Shown in pieces: positions 46,503-60,600 of a DNA stretch of 64,000 nucleotides (position 1 is its first letter; each line of letters begins with the position of its first letter). The notes beneath the pieces are model-generated. The model was not told the origin of the DNA and made no database searches. It saw nothing but the letters and a program-made list of their open reading frames with translations. The stretch is from Ulota crispa (taxonomy: Eukaryota > Streptophyta > Bryopsida > Orthotrichales > Orthotrichaceae): NCBI GenBank assembly GCA_963920765.1, contig OY987245.1:4666727-4730726 (forward strand), read 5' to 3'. The position numbers and the translations under genes are program-made.

Positions 46503-47453
46503 ATAATGGTAATGGCAAACCTCAGTCCAACTCACTAAGCTCACACCTAGCAGCTTAGTTCATGGATTTCAAGCCACATTATGGAAAATATTAAATCCTG
46601 AGCAAGGATCCATGAGCTGTGAGCCTAGATTTTTTGTTATGATATTAAATACCACCTATAAATGTGTACATAGGGCTTTATACTAGTGCACTTCAAATGT
46701 TTATGTCTTGACAAACTTGATTTTTTAAAAGTTTTTCCATTTATTTCAAGCTCTAAATTAGTTCCCACTCACAAAAACTTGGCTCACAACTCATAGACTC
46801 ACCATTTTACACTCACAATTTAGTATTGTCTAGGTATTGTAGTAGCTTAGTTATATCCATTAGTACCATTTCCTCCCTTGATGAAGCAGTAAGGTGCAAT
46901 TAGTATTGAGTCTTCTAGCTGACCTTTTATCTCAAGAGGTTGGAGCTACTAGTAAAAAATTTGCCCTAATCAAGTGGTCCTAGTCAACACAAATATGCCC
47001 TAATCAATACTATTATGTTCAAAATGTCCTAATCAAGAGGTCCAAATCAACATAATATTGTTGATTGGGTCATCTTTTCTTGTAATGATATTGATGAATA
47101 ATTTTGCTCGTAGGATATATAGTCAATATTGGATCTATTCACTAGAAGAAAAACATGCAATAAAGGACTTAGTCACGATACTTGCACAACAACTGAACAA
47201 CTATAAAACAACTATGAAATGATTGTGAAATGACTCAATTGTAGTCATGTAGTTGTTGGGTAGTTGCTGTGATTGAGTAATTTATTGCATGCTTTTCTTC
47301 TAGTGATTAGACTTTATAGTATCAAAATAGACTTAGTAAGATCTCATACAATTTACTCTTTGATAAGTTCAAACCAAGATTTATAGTTTTAAAGTCACTC
47401 AAGCTAATTGTAAAAATCACCTTTAGGAACATTATCACCAAAATTCAAGTCTA
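46503..47453. other. intergenic, no gene seen
   Basis: AT-rich sequence. There is a short inverted repeat around 47140-47310 (CACTAGAAGAAAAACATGCA and its complement near 47285) that may be another small MITE. Confidence 0.4.
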
Positions 47454-47457
47454 TTAA

Positions 47458-48361
47458 CCTTTATATGACCAAGCCCTTTTTTCACTGAAAGTCACTAAAA
47501 ATGCTGCTTTTAGGGATGAGTAGAAAGGTGGGGATTTATTTTTTTGAGACTTCAACCCTAAGATCTTCCCTAGGTTATGGGAGGTACTTCATGGAAAAAA
47601 ATCACCATTTTAGATGGAGAGAAGTAAGATATTGACATTTGAATTTTGAAGTAAAGAAAAAAAATCTCCTTCATACCTAAAAGTCATTTACCACTCTTAT
47701 AGTAAAAAAATTGCTCTACACAAAATTGAGGTTTAATTGCTCCATGTATAAAACCATGCAAGGTATGTGTGGGAGAGTTTTCAAATAAAATGGAATTGTA
47801 TAACATACTTCAAAAAACATTTGAATGTCAGTAGATTATGAATATTGCAAATACACTAAGCAAAATTGGAGACTTTATGTAAAATTTTGATATTGGAATT
47901 ACACTAATTCAAATAGGAAAAATCAAAATCTTAGCTTATTACATCTTGGGAAAAAAGTCAGAAGATAAATACACAATCTGCTCAAAATATTAAAGTACCA
48001 AATTTTACAAGGGGCAAAAAGAATAGAGGGTTGGGAGTATCCCAAGACGGGCCCCTTCCACTTCACTTCCCTTTGCCCAATTGGGCAAACCTTGTATCCA
48101 TAAGGGCTAACCCTCTTTGGAGCCAACACCCATTTACAAAAGAGATGCCCTACTTGAATTGCTCCCCCTCTCCTAGTTTTAATAAATTCTTGCATAACTT
48201 CTTTGTCAAATGTTGGAATGAAGAAAAAATTAGATGCTTACATAAGTCGTTGGATTCTTCACTTTCAAAAAAGATTTCAAATGATCATATAAACTAAAGA
48301 ACTTGTTGGTACGTGTCCAAAATCCCATTTGTCCCTTGAGGGGAGAATGGTCTTTTAGGGG
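47458..48361. mobile_element. 904-bp TTAA-flanked element
   Basis: Starts CCTTTATATGACCAAGCCC after TTAA (47454-47457) and ends GGTCTTTTAGGGG before TTAA (48362-48365). Aligns to copy C (8272-9176) and inverted copy A. Confidence 0.78.
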
Positions 48362-48368
48362 TTAAGAG

Positions 48369-48976
48369 TGAGGTAGGAGGCTCATGAATTGACCATCTAA
48401 AGGAAGGAGGACATTTGTGGAAAAATCAAGCCAACTTAGCAATTTGGAAATATTTTTTAATAGAAAGTAAAGAGAGAAAAAATTCTATGGCCATTTAAAT
48501 TGATTTTTTTGAGTTGATATGAATTAACTACACTTTATCAAAGCAAAAGGCACATGTGTAGCTATCCTGAATTGTATCTTGTAGCACTCATGGTTTAAAA
48601 GCAACTTGTAAATAGAGCACATGAGTCCAAAAAACAACCACTACATAATGGATGGTGCTCAAAGAAGTCCTTTGAAGTGTGCAAGCACCCATTTTGTATT
48701 TTGATACTCAAAGTATGATTGAAAACACATATTTATCTATTTTAATATGACATTTGTTTATACTTTACTCAAAGAAATTTCTCAAAACAATTATGATCAA
48801 TATGCACATTGAGTAGTAGCTATTCTTGCACTGCTAAGTCTCTAAGATTGTGCGTGCCCAAGGATAATTTATGAACATAGAAAGTGTGATTCATTTAAGA
48901 AGATATCTATATTATTTTTGGCAATTGTCCATGAGCAATTCTAAATGCCCAAATAAAATTTGAGCCTCCTACCTTA
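48369..48976. mobile_element. 608-bp transposon with GGTAGGAGGCTC ends
   Basis: Ends TGAGGTAGGAGGCTCATGAA and GAGCCTCCTACCTTA, with GAG directly on both sides (possible 3-bp duplication). It abuts the TTAA-type element on its left. A partial relative is at 20833. The family at 4922/20417 has similar ends. Confidence 0.7.
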
Positions 48977-48979
48977 GAG

Positions 48980-49903
48980 AGAGCAAAAAAAATTGCATAA
49001 AGAATTCCCCAATTGGAACAAAGATAAAGTCAAGACATACAAAAATGAGATTGATTTTGGCAATGTGAATGATATGGGTCCAAATAGAGTAAGAAGTTTG
49101 TCCCTCGATGCTTTGTTGTTACATAAAAGTTTCTCATTTTGTTTGCTAATAAAAAATGTGTAGGCATTTAAAGTCCATCCTTTTTGAAATGACTATGTGT
49201 GATTTTGACTTGTTACACTTATTTTGACATGACTAGAATTGCACAGATGTGGTAGAAACAATCATTACACAAATGTCATTATTTTCTATAGGTTTGAAAA
49301 ATCTACCCAACCAAAAGACATATTGATAAAGAGAGGTTACTTTTTCCATTCCCTCCTTGTTTCTCTTTTTTTTTGATTATTTCCAAACATAACTTGATGC
49401 CTTCATACTACAAATCTAGCTGCTTGTGTAACAAAGAGAGAAAAGTTAAATTATGGAGAGATTGTTCTAATAAGTTTCTTAATAAATGAAACATGTATAA
49501 CAAGCACATGATGATGAACAATTTGATGATCAACTATAAAGAAAGGTGTTGTTTAGCCTATCAAAACTTGTAGCAAAAGCATTGCAAGTACAAGATCCTA
49601 TGTGTGGCCCCTTGTGAACTCATTTTTGAAGTATGTTTATACTTTTGGTATTTGGTGCAATAAGATCAGATAAGACCTTTTATGTTGAAGCCTATACAAT
49701 GGCCTTACAAAATATTATCGCGTTTTCATCTAGAGGAAAGAGAAAAACACAATAATGTTTTTGTGAGGCCACTGTACAATGTAGAGGGACTAGTGTGACA
49801 CGTAATGTATTTTTTAGAAGGCAAATATAAATGAAAAGATTTAGGACTCAAATGAAAAAAAAGTAAAGCAATTTTCACCATCAAAACTTTAGAATTTACA
49901 TGA
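48980..49903. other. intergenic, no gene seen
   Basis: AT-rich. Short open frames only; no bounded element identified. Confidence 0.4.
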
Positions 49904-49907
49904 TTAA

Positions 49908-50818
49908 CCCCTAAAATTCTTTTGTGTTGAGAGGCCCAAAATTGCTTCAAAAAACTAGTCCCCAAACTAGGGTCAAAATATTCATTGAAACTTACTTTTT
50001 CACAAATCCAACCGTAGGATCCTTTAGTTGACTTGCACAACTACATTGTCCCAAAATTCTAAAATGAGTATCTCCACCAATTGCAAGATCAATGTGACCA
50101 AACTTCAAAATGTAGGTTTTTCTAATCCTTCTAGAAGGTGAAGTTTTGTTTTTCAAACTTTTTAGAGAAAAACACGTATGTTGTATTTCTTGTGCAATTT
50201 TTGCAATATGTTAAAAAATGGGTTGAAAGCATATATAAAAAGTTAACCAAACAAAACTTTGGATTCATTTTTACAAAAATTGTAAAGTGAAAGGTATTGA
50301 TGAATGAAAGAAGTAACTTATATGCTAATAAGTTTTGAAAGAGTTTGAAAATTGTTAATCCCAATGGTGAGAATGCTCTAACAGACAATTAGTAACTTTC
50401 ATTTTCATTTTCATTTGAAAATTTTCAAAATTGAGAGTAAAAGATAACTTCATATGTTTTTCCTACCCTCTTCCTACCTTCATTGCCCACAAAATAAAAC
50501 TTCTTTTAACTCTTACCTCATTATTTGGAATTGAGCAATTCAAATTTTTTTGAGTAGGTATCATTATGTACAATTATATAAAAATAAAAAATAAAAATTT
50601 AGAATATATTTTTTGCTGCCCGGTTTGACATTGAAATTGAAAAAACCTTATAACTTTTGCATTACTTATTGGAATGACATGAAATAAAGCTTCCCATGTA
50701 GATTATGATGAGTAGCATCCATTTTAAAAATTTTGTGAAAAAATTCCAAATTATGAAGTCAATAAAGCTTGCCCAAGTTCTCATAAAGCCCAAAGTGGGC
50801 TCCTTAGGCCTTTAGGGG
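49908..50818. mobile_element. 911-bp TTAA-flanked element
   Basis: Ends CCCCTAAAATTC and GGCCTTTAGGGG, with exact TTAA on both sides (49904-49907, 50819-50822). A more diverged member of the 0.9-kb group. Confidence 0.75.
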
Positions 50819-50939
50819 TTAAGGTATTGAATGAAAGTAAACAATAAGATCATACACGCAAAATTTTCATGTTTTCACTAATGCAAGCACAATAAGTTGA
50901 GTTTTTAAATAGTGTCAATTAGATTTTGCCTATCATGTA

Positions 50940-51810
50940 TAGTGGGGTAGAATAAGTTTCTGTCCTCCCCATTCTACTATTCAAAGGACTTAGCATTTTA
51001 TAAAATACGATTGGTATTTTTGTATCTTGTATCACTAAGCTTTAATTCCTACACAATCTTAATCAAGCATACCAGATTTGAGTTCCAAAAAAATCAAAAT
51101 CCTATTTTTGGTGAATTGTTTTAGATGAAATTCATGGTTTTATATGATAATTGATTAAAAAACATTGGTGATAAATTTTTGAGATTTGATTGCATGGGTA
51201 TGTAGGAAACATCCATAAGCACATCTTTCCTTCTAACAAATATCTTAAAAAAGTTTCAAATTTCCTTATATAGAGATTTTAATGTTGGGGTGATCATGAC
51301 CAAATTTAGTAAAATATATATTTTTGTTTTTTAATTAGCTTTTAGCAAAGTAAACATATCATCATGCTCAAAGGTACAAACTTGATCATAGTGTATGAAT
51401 CAATTAGCAAAATCTAATTACCATAAAGAAATATCTATTTTACTAAATTTGGTTATGATCACTTCAACATTAAAATCTCTATAGGAAGAATTTTGAAACT
51501 TTTTGGAGATTTTTGTTAGAAAGAAAGATGTGCACATGAATGTTTTCTACATACCCATGCAATCAAATCTCAAAAATTTATCACCAATGTTTTTTAATTA
51601 ATTATCATATAAAACCATGAATTTCATTTAAAACAATTCACCAAAAATAAGATTTTGATTTTTTGGAACTCAAATCTAGTATGCTTGATTAGGATTGTGT
51701 AGGAATTAAAGCTTAGTGATACAAGATACAAAATATCAATTGCATTCTATAAAATGCTTAGTCCTTTGAATAATAGAATGGGGAGGACAGAAACTTATTC
51801 TACCACACTG
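50940..51810. mobile_element. 871-bp foldback element with TA flanks (Tc1/mariner-like)
   Basis: Arms of about 385 bp (50940-51325 and 51430-51810) are inverted copies around a loop of about 105 bp. The ends are TAGTGGGGTAGAATAAG and its complement; TA flanks both sides (50938-50939, 51811-51812). No coding region seen, so it is a long non-autonomous foldback. Confidence 0.75.
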
Positions 51811-51812
51811 TA

Positions 51813-54800
51813 CTTGAGGTTTAGGGATAGTTGTAAAAACACCCTTGCGTTGGATGTCTTCCTTTTGATTGCCAAATATGATCAATACACTCAATTGTCC
51901 ATATCATCTTGTTCAAGTAGAACAAGCTAATTGGACAGAAGCAGTTTAAAATTATAAACAATAATCTTTTTTGAATATTGCAAGCTACTCTCACTCATAG
52001 ATCACAAAATCCCTTTACAATTCCATGGTTGAAGACTAAGGTGAATTATTCAAATACATTTGATTGTGTCCAATAATGAACTTGTCTCTTGGTGACTCAA
52101 ATGATTCTCCTATTAAAAAAACTTGTGGCAAATGTTTCTCCTATAAAAGAAATTGTGGCATGCAAGGGACGGCTCACATTATGTTCCACATCCCAATGCT
52201 CTAACTCACAATTCAATGCCACTTACAAAACCTTATTGGATGACAAAGCACAAAAAAAATGTCAAAAATGTCAAATAGGCTTAACTATCCAATATTGAAG
52301 AAATAATAATCTTAGGGCTCAACTACTAAGTTGGGTTTTGATTTTCCGACACCCAATTTTTGGAGCAAAGCCCTACTTTTTGGCACTATTTTTTCTCAAC
52401 AGTGCTAGTCACATAAAACCATCTGTAACCAAACCCCAAGTTGGAACTTGGGACATAGTGTGAAGGTACAAGTTCCAATTTTCATCTTACCTACCATTTA
52501 AATTTGATAATTTAGTAGGACTTCATACGTAGTAAGAAACTACAAATTCCAACTTTCAACGTCTCAATCAATATACATTTGAGACTCAAGTGGGACTCGG
52601 AACATTATGTGAAGGTATAAGTAAAGGATTTTCAACATCTCAATCAATCAGATTTTGAGAGTAGTGGGAACAATAACATAATTTGAACCGCCCTTTAGAG
52701 AGTGAAACCACGTGAAAGGTCACTTCACAAGTGCAATTGAAGAGTCACGGCAGCTGAAGAGTACTGAAATAATGCTTGCACACTTCTCAGTGGTGGTACA
52801 CCAGTAGGTAGCTGCCACGTACTCCTCCAGAGTTTTTGTTTTAAATTTCGTAGGCAGGGGACGTCGCCATCTGTAAGGAGGTGATGTTTAAGCTACGTAC
52901 ATTCATGAATATGGACAGAAGCTTGCATCATATAGTTTTATTCATGAAATATCCCATACTCGTCCAAACTCAAAGACATGTACATTTTACTCATAATCTA
53001 ACAGTATCCTTCAAAACTCCAACATTAGTGAGCATCTCAACAATACGGAGGATTTTTTACTAAGCATATTTTCAAAAATAGTGTATCATTTTTTAGTCAA
53101 AATTAATTGTTTAAAAACAAAAATCCTTGGTAGGTTCATTAATTGTTGAATTTTGTATTGAACTAAACCTCAAAACTTAGCGAGTGAGCATATGCTGATG
53201 TTTTTTATTAGTTATGGACTAATCATGTAGTTATGGACTTCTTATGTTCCTATGTAATGGAGGGTCTACCAATGTTTTGCATAAATCTTTTCATGTGTTG
53301 CATAGATCTTTGGATATTTTGAATATAATGTATGTAAGACATTTAGAGATATTGTAATCTTTGCAAATAATTCTGATGTTGGAATTATTTTTGGACTTTG
53401 GGTTAATTGAATTTAGTTATACATAGCATAAATGAAATTTTGAGTCACTTTTCACTTTTAAGCAAGCCCTAGTTGGTGAAATGCTTGTTAGAATATTTTG
53501 AAATGTGGTTTGGACATGTCATTACTAGATTCAAGCCCTAAATGAGCAATCCAAAGTGTAATTCAAAAGTCATATCCCAAAACAAATTTTCTTCCTAATT
53601 GTGGGCAAAATGGGTTGAGCATTTAACATTAGGGCTAATTTTTTTGATGCATGCCTTAATAGTGCATTTTTGCCAAGAAAGTCAAGGAGAAAAATATACA
53701 ACCAAATGAAGTGAGTGAGTAATGTGCACCCTTTAAAGGTTACCTATTGAATTATGAAATTTTAGGACCATCTAGTACAATTTTGTTATTTTAACTATGA
53801 TTAAAAACAAAATAATAGATGCTCCCAATTGGTTTATATTTTTATCACACACTCTCAATAACTTATGCAATACAAACCCTTGAGCTCCAAATTATAAAAC
53901 ATCATGATTTTGACTTAGGAACTCTACAAAAGAAATTCCCTCTCTAAGTAGTGTCTGAGTTTTTCAAAAATCTAATTATGTCATTGTCAATGGTAACTTT
54001 TTTGTTGGCTAGCAAAAGAAAACATGATCATACAAATCAAGTTGACTTTGAGATCATACCAAAGAAAATACGATAAAATATACAATAAATTTCCCCCAAA
54101 AAATTCCACAATAGCATTCTATGAGTTTTGGTAGTTTTGAGCACAAAACCATATGGTACTACTTATTGATTTCCTACAATTAATATCACTAATCCACTTT
54201 CACTAACTTGATTTTTTTTCACCAAGTCAGTGACCATTAAAACTTCCCTTAGAAGAAGAACAAGTTGGAGTTTATTATTGCTTGAGTAGTATAACACATC
54301 AAAAACCCTAGTAAGATGACTTCAAGTAACATCAGAAGATTTTACCTAAAAAAGTTGCAAAGAAATCACGATGTTAATCATACGACTCACAAAAAAAATT
54401 AAACACCAAAAGAATGTGCACTCAAAGTATTATTGAAAAACTACAAAACTACGATACAATCATACTAGAGAGATTTTAAAATAATATTGGCTCTCAACCG
54501 CATGGGAGGAGGTTTTGCATTGAGAGAAATTAAGATAGGAGCACTTATAAGCGTCACTGTCTTCATAACAGTCACTTCTGAAATTTTGGAAAATTTATGA
54601 AAGTGAATAGATGTAATGACAAGAATGTACAACATGTGAACATAAATTCTTAAAAGTGGTTATGGATAAAATGTCAATTTGTTCTTTAAAAATTCACAAC
54701 TTATTCTCATAGTATCCAAATAATACATTCAAAAGTGCAAACTCATTTCTTTTCTGTTCCTAATAGGATCCTATAATTTGCTAGTTGCTTATTAATAGTC

Positions 54801-55607
54801 ATCATGTTCAAAACCCTCAGTTTGACGTTTATGGGTGCTCCTACCTTACCATGAAGAAATTTGAATGTGTACTTTACTTGAAAAGTAATTTAGTGTTACA
54901 AGAACAAGACCTCTTTTAGCAAAGCTGTTATTTTGTTTATCTAAATTCATGTCAACCATATTTTGAGGACACATGTTGATCTTACAATTTAATTTTTGAA
55001 CACTGATTAGATTTTCTCCAGCTCCTTAACCCTTCAACAACCACATGTTTGTGAAATACAATGTGAATCGACCATCTACTAGTTGCGTGGTAGTTGGGTT
55101 AATCTACAATGCCATATTTTCATCCAGTAAAATATTTCTTGATTCTTGTATTAATGACAAGTTTTACTCATTCAAGACTATTTATATGACACATTTAACT
55201 AAATGCAGACTATCCAAACTACTTTAAAAAATATCCAAAAATTGCTTTGGCATGTAAAACATAAGGAGATCCTTACAAAACATTGGAAGATATAAGCAAA
55301 TCATAAGATACATGCAAAACCTAAATACATGAGCAAATATTGGTGGATTTTCAAATGTTTTGGTACATAGAAAGTTCATAATTATATGAGCAATCCATAA
55401 ATAGTTAAATGTAACATTTGTGTATTTTTGGACCTCATTGTTATCACACCTTTAATTCCCTCAAAAAATGTGAGAAAATCAAAATGTGTTATAATTAATA
55501 TCACATTAACATTACATAAAATGACATGATGTGACATTAATGGAAGTGTTGAAGAAATAGTGCAAAAAAGTAAAAAAAAGCTAAATGCACATATTTATAT
55601 TACCAAG
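51813..55607. other. intergenic, no gene seen
   Basis: About 3.8 kb of AT-rich DNA with no supportable coding region. A TTAACCCTTCAACAACC word at 55026 looks like one end of a TTAA-type element, but I could not find its partner. Confidence 0.4.
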
Positions 55608-56066
55608 TGGGGCACTTGGAATAAATTGAGCCCTCCAAGATCCCCCCAATATTTGAAAAAGGAAGTTATTATTTGGGCTAGGTATGCTAGTGTGAGTTCT
55701 AGAAAAATCACTCATATTTATTGCTATCTTGTATGATGGACCTTAGTCACATGCACAATTCAAAACAATAAAAAAGGCAATGCACCCATAAATATGAAAA
55801 TGTACTTACTAGTCATTATCCAGGTACTTCACTCATCTCTTCAAATAGAGTAAAATAGAGTTTATGGTTCTAATGTACATTTATACCCATAGCTTTGTCC
55901 AATTGGGTTGTCATACCAATATAACTTTCTTGATTGCATTGAACTCAAAGGGTGGGTAAAAATAGGGAATTAGTGATTTGTTTGTTGCAATAAGGACATA
56001 TCTCGGGATCCTTTTTGAAACTTTGGAGGGGGCTCTTGGAGGGCTCAAAATTTTCCTAATGAGGAT
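55608..56066 (-). mobile_element. about 450-bp element with TTGAGCCCTCC ends
   Basis: Left AAATTGAGCCCTCCAAGA and right TCTTGGAGGGCTCAAAATTT are inverted copies. The interior (55715-55900) matches 27060-27260 inverted. Borders are approximate. Confidence 0.5.
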
Positions 56067-57690
56067 CATCCTCCCTCACGGCATGCCATCTTCTCTAATC
56101 TTCAAAAAAAATTGGTGTAGATTGAAGCAATAAAGAACATCTAAAAATGTTGCATTACCCACATACGTCCAACTTGTGCAAAGCGTGTGCTTGTACACTA
56201 CTATGTTATAATTACATTGTTTTACAAGTGCTAGAACACATATCCGTTTCCACTACTAGTTGGAAGTAAAAAATTTATAAAATTAGTTTGCTTACTAAAT
56301 ACCAATTGGGCACTATGCATCTTTGCAATTTTCACATATTCTATTTATATTCAAAATCTCTATGCTGGTAAATATTTGAGATCTAGTTCTTGACAGAAAG
56401 TTGAAAAAACCTCTATCAAATGCTTAAGTACCCTCAATTTGAGAAGCTTAATTTCATGTTACTGATATTAGTTAGCATTATGTCAACGTCAACAATTTTT
56501 ATAATGACATTTACAGTAACTCCAAAACTTATATTTTATATGGAAAACCTAACAATTTCTTTTATTGAGTAACCAACCTCAAAATCATTTTTTCTAATCA
56601 TGCTGGCATACTCTTAAACACAAGGCTTTACAACGACTCACCATCCACATCCTTGCCAATGTCCAAAGTATCTATCAAATTGACCAATTCAAATGCTTTA
56701 TCTTTTGACTTTGTCTTCATATGCTCATTGAACTATGCACTAATGCATTCCAATCCACATGAAGAGTACTTGATACTCTTCAACAATTCTTGACTAATTG
56801 ATCTTTTGAATTCTCCCACGCAACAACACATCATATCATTGCTTGAAGAACATTAATAATGTACATGTGAATTAGGTTTGTAAGTTTTGAAAAAGCACAA
56901 AGCATGTTGATTTGTGGATAAAAAGAATTCTCCAGGCATTTTTGTAGTCACATTAACATAATGTTACATGATGATTTGATCTTCTTGTTTGTGAGCCCTT
57001 TTACTATTATAGTGTTTAAAGTTTTAGCACACGTGCTCTATAATTTAAGCTAGTTTCATCAAAGTTAAATATGTTGCAAGGCACATAGTCCTACACAGTC
57101 AATCTTTGGTACTTTTGAAGTTACAATTTTAACCTTCTTTGAATTAGCATCCCAAGACTCTACATGCAAGTGATGAAAAACTGTTTTGTTCTTTGATTTG
57201 GAATTACCAAATCAACCATAAAATAATATAATTTATCACTCAAAAATTTCAAAGTTGATTAACATAATTCCACTTTTTTCAACAATTTTGATTCATTGAT
57301 AATTCCCCTTTTTTTGGCCTTGATTTGTGCAAATCACATCAATAAGACTTTCTTTACATGATGCATTTTTGTTTCATAAACTCTTGTTTCTTATGAGAAT
57401 TTATGTCCTCTTTTAGCCACTTATTGTCTCTTCTTGCTCTTTCAAACTCTTGAAAACGGTTAACCAATTACCTAGTTTATAGCCAAGTCTATTTGTAAAA
57501 ACATACTTTACCAATTCTTCATGTGTCAATCCTAGATGCTTTTTATGGACCAAGCAAACCTCTCTATTTTCAATTTCACTTAGATCAACTCTAGCACCTA
57601 TCGTAGCACAAGAAAGTACTTATCCTCTTATTAGCATTCAAAAGTGTTAAAATGCCAATAAAGTAACCCGTTTATTGTTCCCACGTAGAT
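56067..57690. other. intergenic, no gene seen
   Basis: AT-rich; no bounded element or coding region recognised. Confidence 0.4.
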
Positions 57691-60600
57691 TTAGTTCATA
57701 GACCCTTAAAATGACCGGAACAAGATAGGAAAACCCTGTTTAGAATTTGCAACAACACACCAAGACAAACACACACACACAGAATAATTAGAATATCTGG
57801 ATGTATATCTGGATCTTTGTTATTAGATCCGGCTTCGATAGGACACTTAACTATGATAAGAGAAGTTTAGCTTCTATAGCACAGGGTTCCGCTATTTGAT
57901 TAAGGAAGGTAGCGTGAGTTCCTACCCTTTGATAGTATAGTGAATGAAGTATCACTAAACAAAACCACAATAAAGAATACAAGAATAACTTGATGCAATT
58001 ACTTTCTCACAGCCAATCCGAAAGTGATTCTAGACGGACAGGTCACTCAGGAAACCCTTACAACTCCAAATTACTACAACAACAGACCCTTCCTGACCTG
58101 ATTCCTGGTGCTAAAATGGTAACCAGATATCTAAAGGATCCTTCTTCCTTTGCTCACAATCACTCTTGGTAGTAGTGGAACTTTTCAATCGTCAAGTAGC
58201 ATGCATCAGGATTGCTATCCGGATTGCATCTAATCTAAGACTGGCTATCCCTCACAAGAGTATCCAGATCGTAAATCCAAACATGAACTGCTCCTTAGAA
58301 CACGTAGTTTTCCAACCACTTCAATAATGCTACAAAAACCTAATTGGACAAGATCTGGAGATTGTCTTTGTTTCCTTCACACTCAACGTGTGGCTACCCG
58401 CACAAAACAATGGTTCTAGCACTGCTAGCATACCAACATTGCACCAAATCATCAACTCATGACTTTGAAGTGGAAATCCGGAACTTGTTGTGCACAAAGA
58501 AAATCAAAAATATAAAATTGCCCAAGGCAACAATGGTATAGTCGCCCCTCTTAACTAATCCCTAGGAATCATCAAAAAGCTTCTTGAAGGCAAAGTCACT
58601 AATCAAAGAATGACACGTTTCATTCTCTGATCCACAAAAAAAGGTCTGAACTCCCACCGTAAGCAGCCCTTAAAGGTGGATCTCAAATTCTCAAACCCAA
58701 GATCTGCAATCTTGGAAAATAGTAAGACAGGAGGCAATTCCTAACTTCTTGTAAGAACCTCCTCTTTATTTCAAATTACAAGCTACCACTCTATACTAGG
58801 AGATATCTAATTATTATTATTAATTTTTTTCGCTGGAAGTGCTGCCGGTTTGGCAGCGCTCTTACGTGGCTGGAGTCGTTGAACCGGAGTTCAAGAACTT
58901 CCTGCCACTTCCCCTTTCTTCTTTGCGCGCTTCCTCTTTGTTAATTTTACAGCTTCCGGGTCCGTGTTCCCAAAAGATTCCATTGAAGTTTTGGTCTCTT
59001 CCTCAAAACTTGTGCTAGAGGCAAAGGGTTTGTCATCCAAGTCAATTGTCAGGACGGGGATGTCAACTCTCTAGAATGTTGAAGAGTACGTTTCCTCTTG
59101 ACAAGACTTGGTATTCGGATGACACCTCCATTGTCAAGAGTTACCTGGGTCTGACTCCGGATACGTGATCCAGACATAGACCATTCTCCAGGTCCAAAGT
59201 CGACTTTGCTGGGCAACCGCACGGAATGAGGTGTCCTCACTTCCTCTGGTCTCTTCTTAACAGTAGGGTGAGGAAACTGCGAAGGTGGAGTTTTCCGGGC
59301 AGGTGTGGCTTCCTTCCTCCCGGATCCTTCTCATTCCTCCGGCATCTTGCTCTAACCATGCAGGATCGTCCCCATCTCCTGCAACGTATCTTCCATCTTT
59401 CTTGCATATTCCACCAACATCTCCACAAGCTTGGCACTCATTGCTGATCCCATCTTCAGCACTTCCTCATTGAACAGCTTAGCCTTCACCACCACGTCCT
59501 TTGGAATGGCGACCATACTCTAGAGTCAAGTAATATCTTGGTAGGCGCGTTGGGCTGACTTGTCTTCCTCTAATTGCTGTTGTAGTTGTGAGATGAGGGT
59601 TGTCACCTGTCCGGATAGGTTTTGTACCTCCATCTGGCTCTTCTTCCTGGTCCAATAAAGATCCTTCACTGTATCATAGAGCTCGTTTTGATGAACATCG
59701 ACCGTCAATACAAGCAATTTGTAGAGAATATCTCTATCAGACATGACTACCTCATGGATCCCTTGAATTTGATTAATAATATCAATAAAAGGTTCCTTAT
59801 CCTGGTAGTTCCTTGGGTCTTTCCTGACCGGCTTTGCCAAAGATCTGGAAGCTTCAGCAAGTTCCTCGCCCTTCCGTCTGGCTTGCTCCTGTCTCTTCGG
59901 TTTGAGGGGTTCTTCTGCCTCTGCTTCTGGTTCTTCTTCCTGCTCCGGTTCTTATTCTGGTTCAGGTTCTGAGGTGATGTAAAATCTCATCATCATCTTG
60001 GCAGCTTCATAGGCTCTACTCTCCTTGTCCTTTAATAATTCTAGATGTTTATACAAATAGAACAAGAAGGGATTGAGCCTTGACGGTTTAGTGTTCCATA
60101 TCGAGTTCACTAATTTCAACACTAAATCTTTGACAACTATCTCCCAATTCACCGCTCTCTCCGAGGATAGTGCACCAAAGATGCTGTTAGCATAGGTAAG
60201 TGTGAGGGTGGTAGGTCTATCTGGAAGCAAAATAGAAACTAGGAATTCCACAACTTGCCTCTCCCAATCTTTTTTACAATCGGCAATCAAGTACCCATTC
60301 TTAGAGTCTGTTGCTGTTGCAAACTTTCCTTTGCTATACTCCTCTTCCCAAGGGCAAAGCCCCTTTTCTGCACTTGCAAAGGAGTATACTCTAGTCCAGA
60401 CTTCTTTTGACCAAGTATCCGGATGGGCTCGTTTAGAGTTGTCCCATTGACTTGCGGGATCCCCTAACAATTCCTTGATCATCTCCTCGTCTTTTAAACC
60501 CCAGGAACCTTAAGGAATCCCTTGCAACCCATCCGACGCAGATCCTCCCCTAACATCTTTCTCTCATCAAGATCTGCAAGAACTCTCGGAACTACCGACC

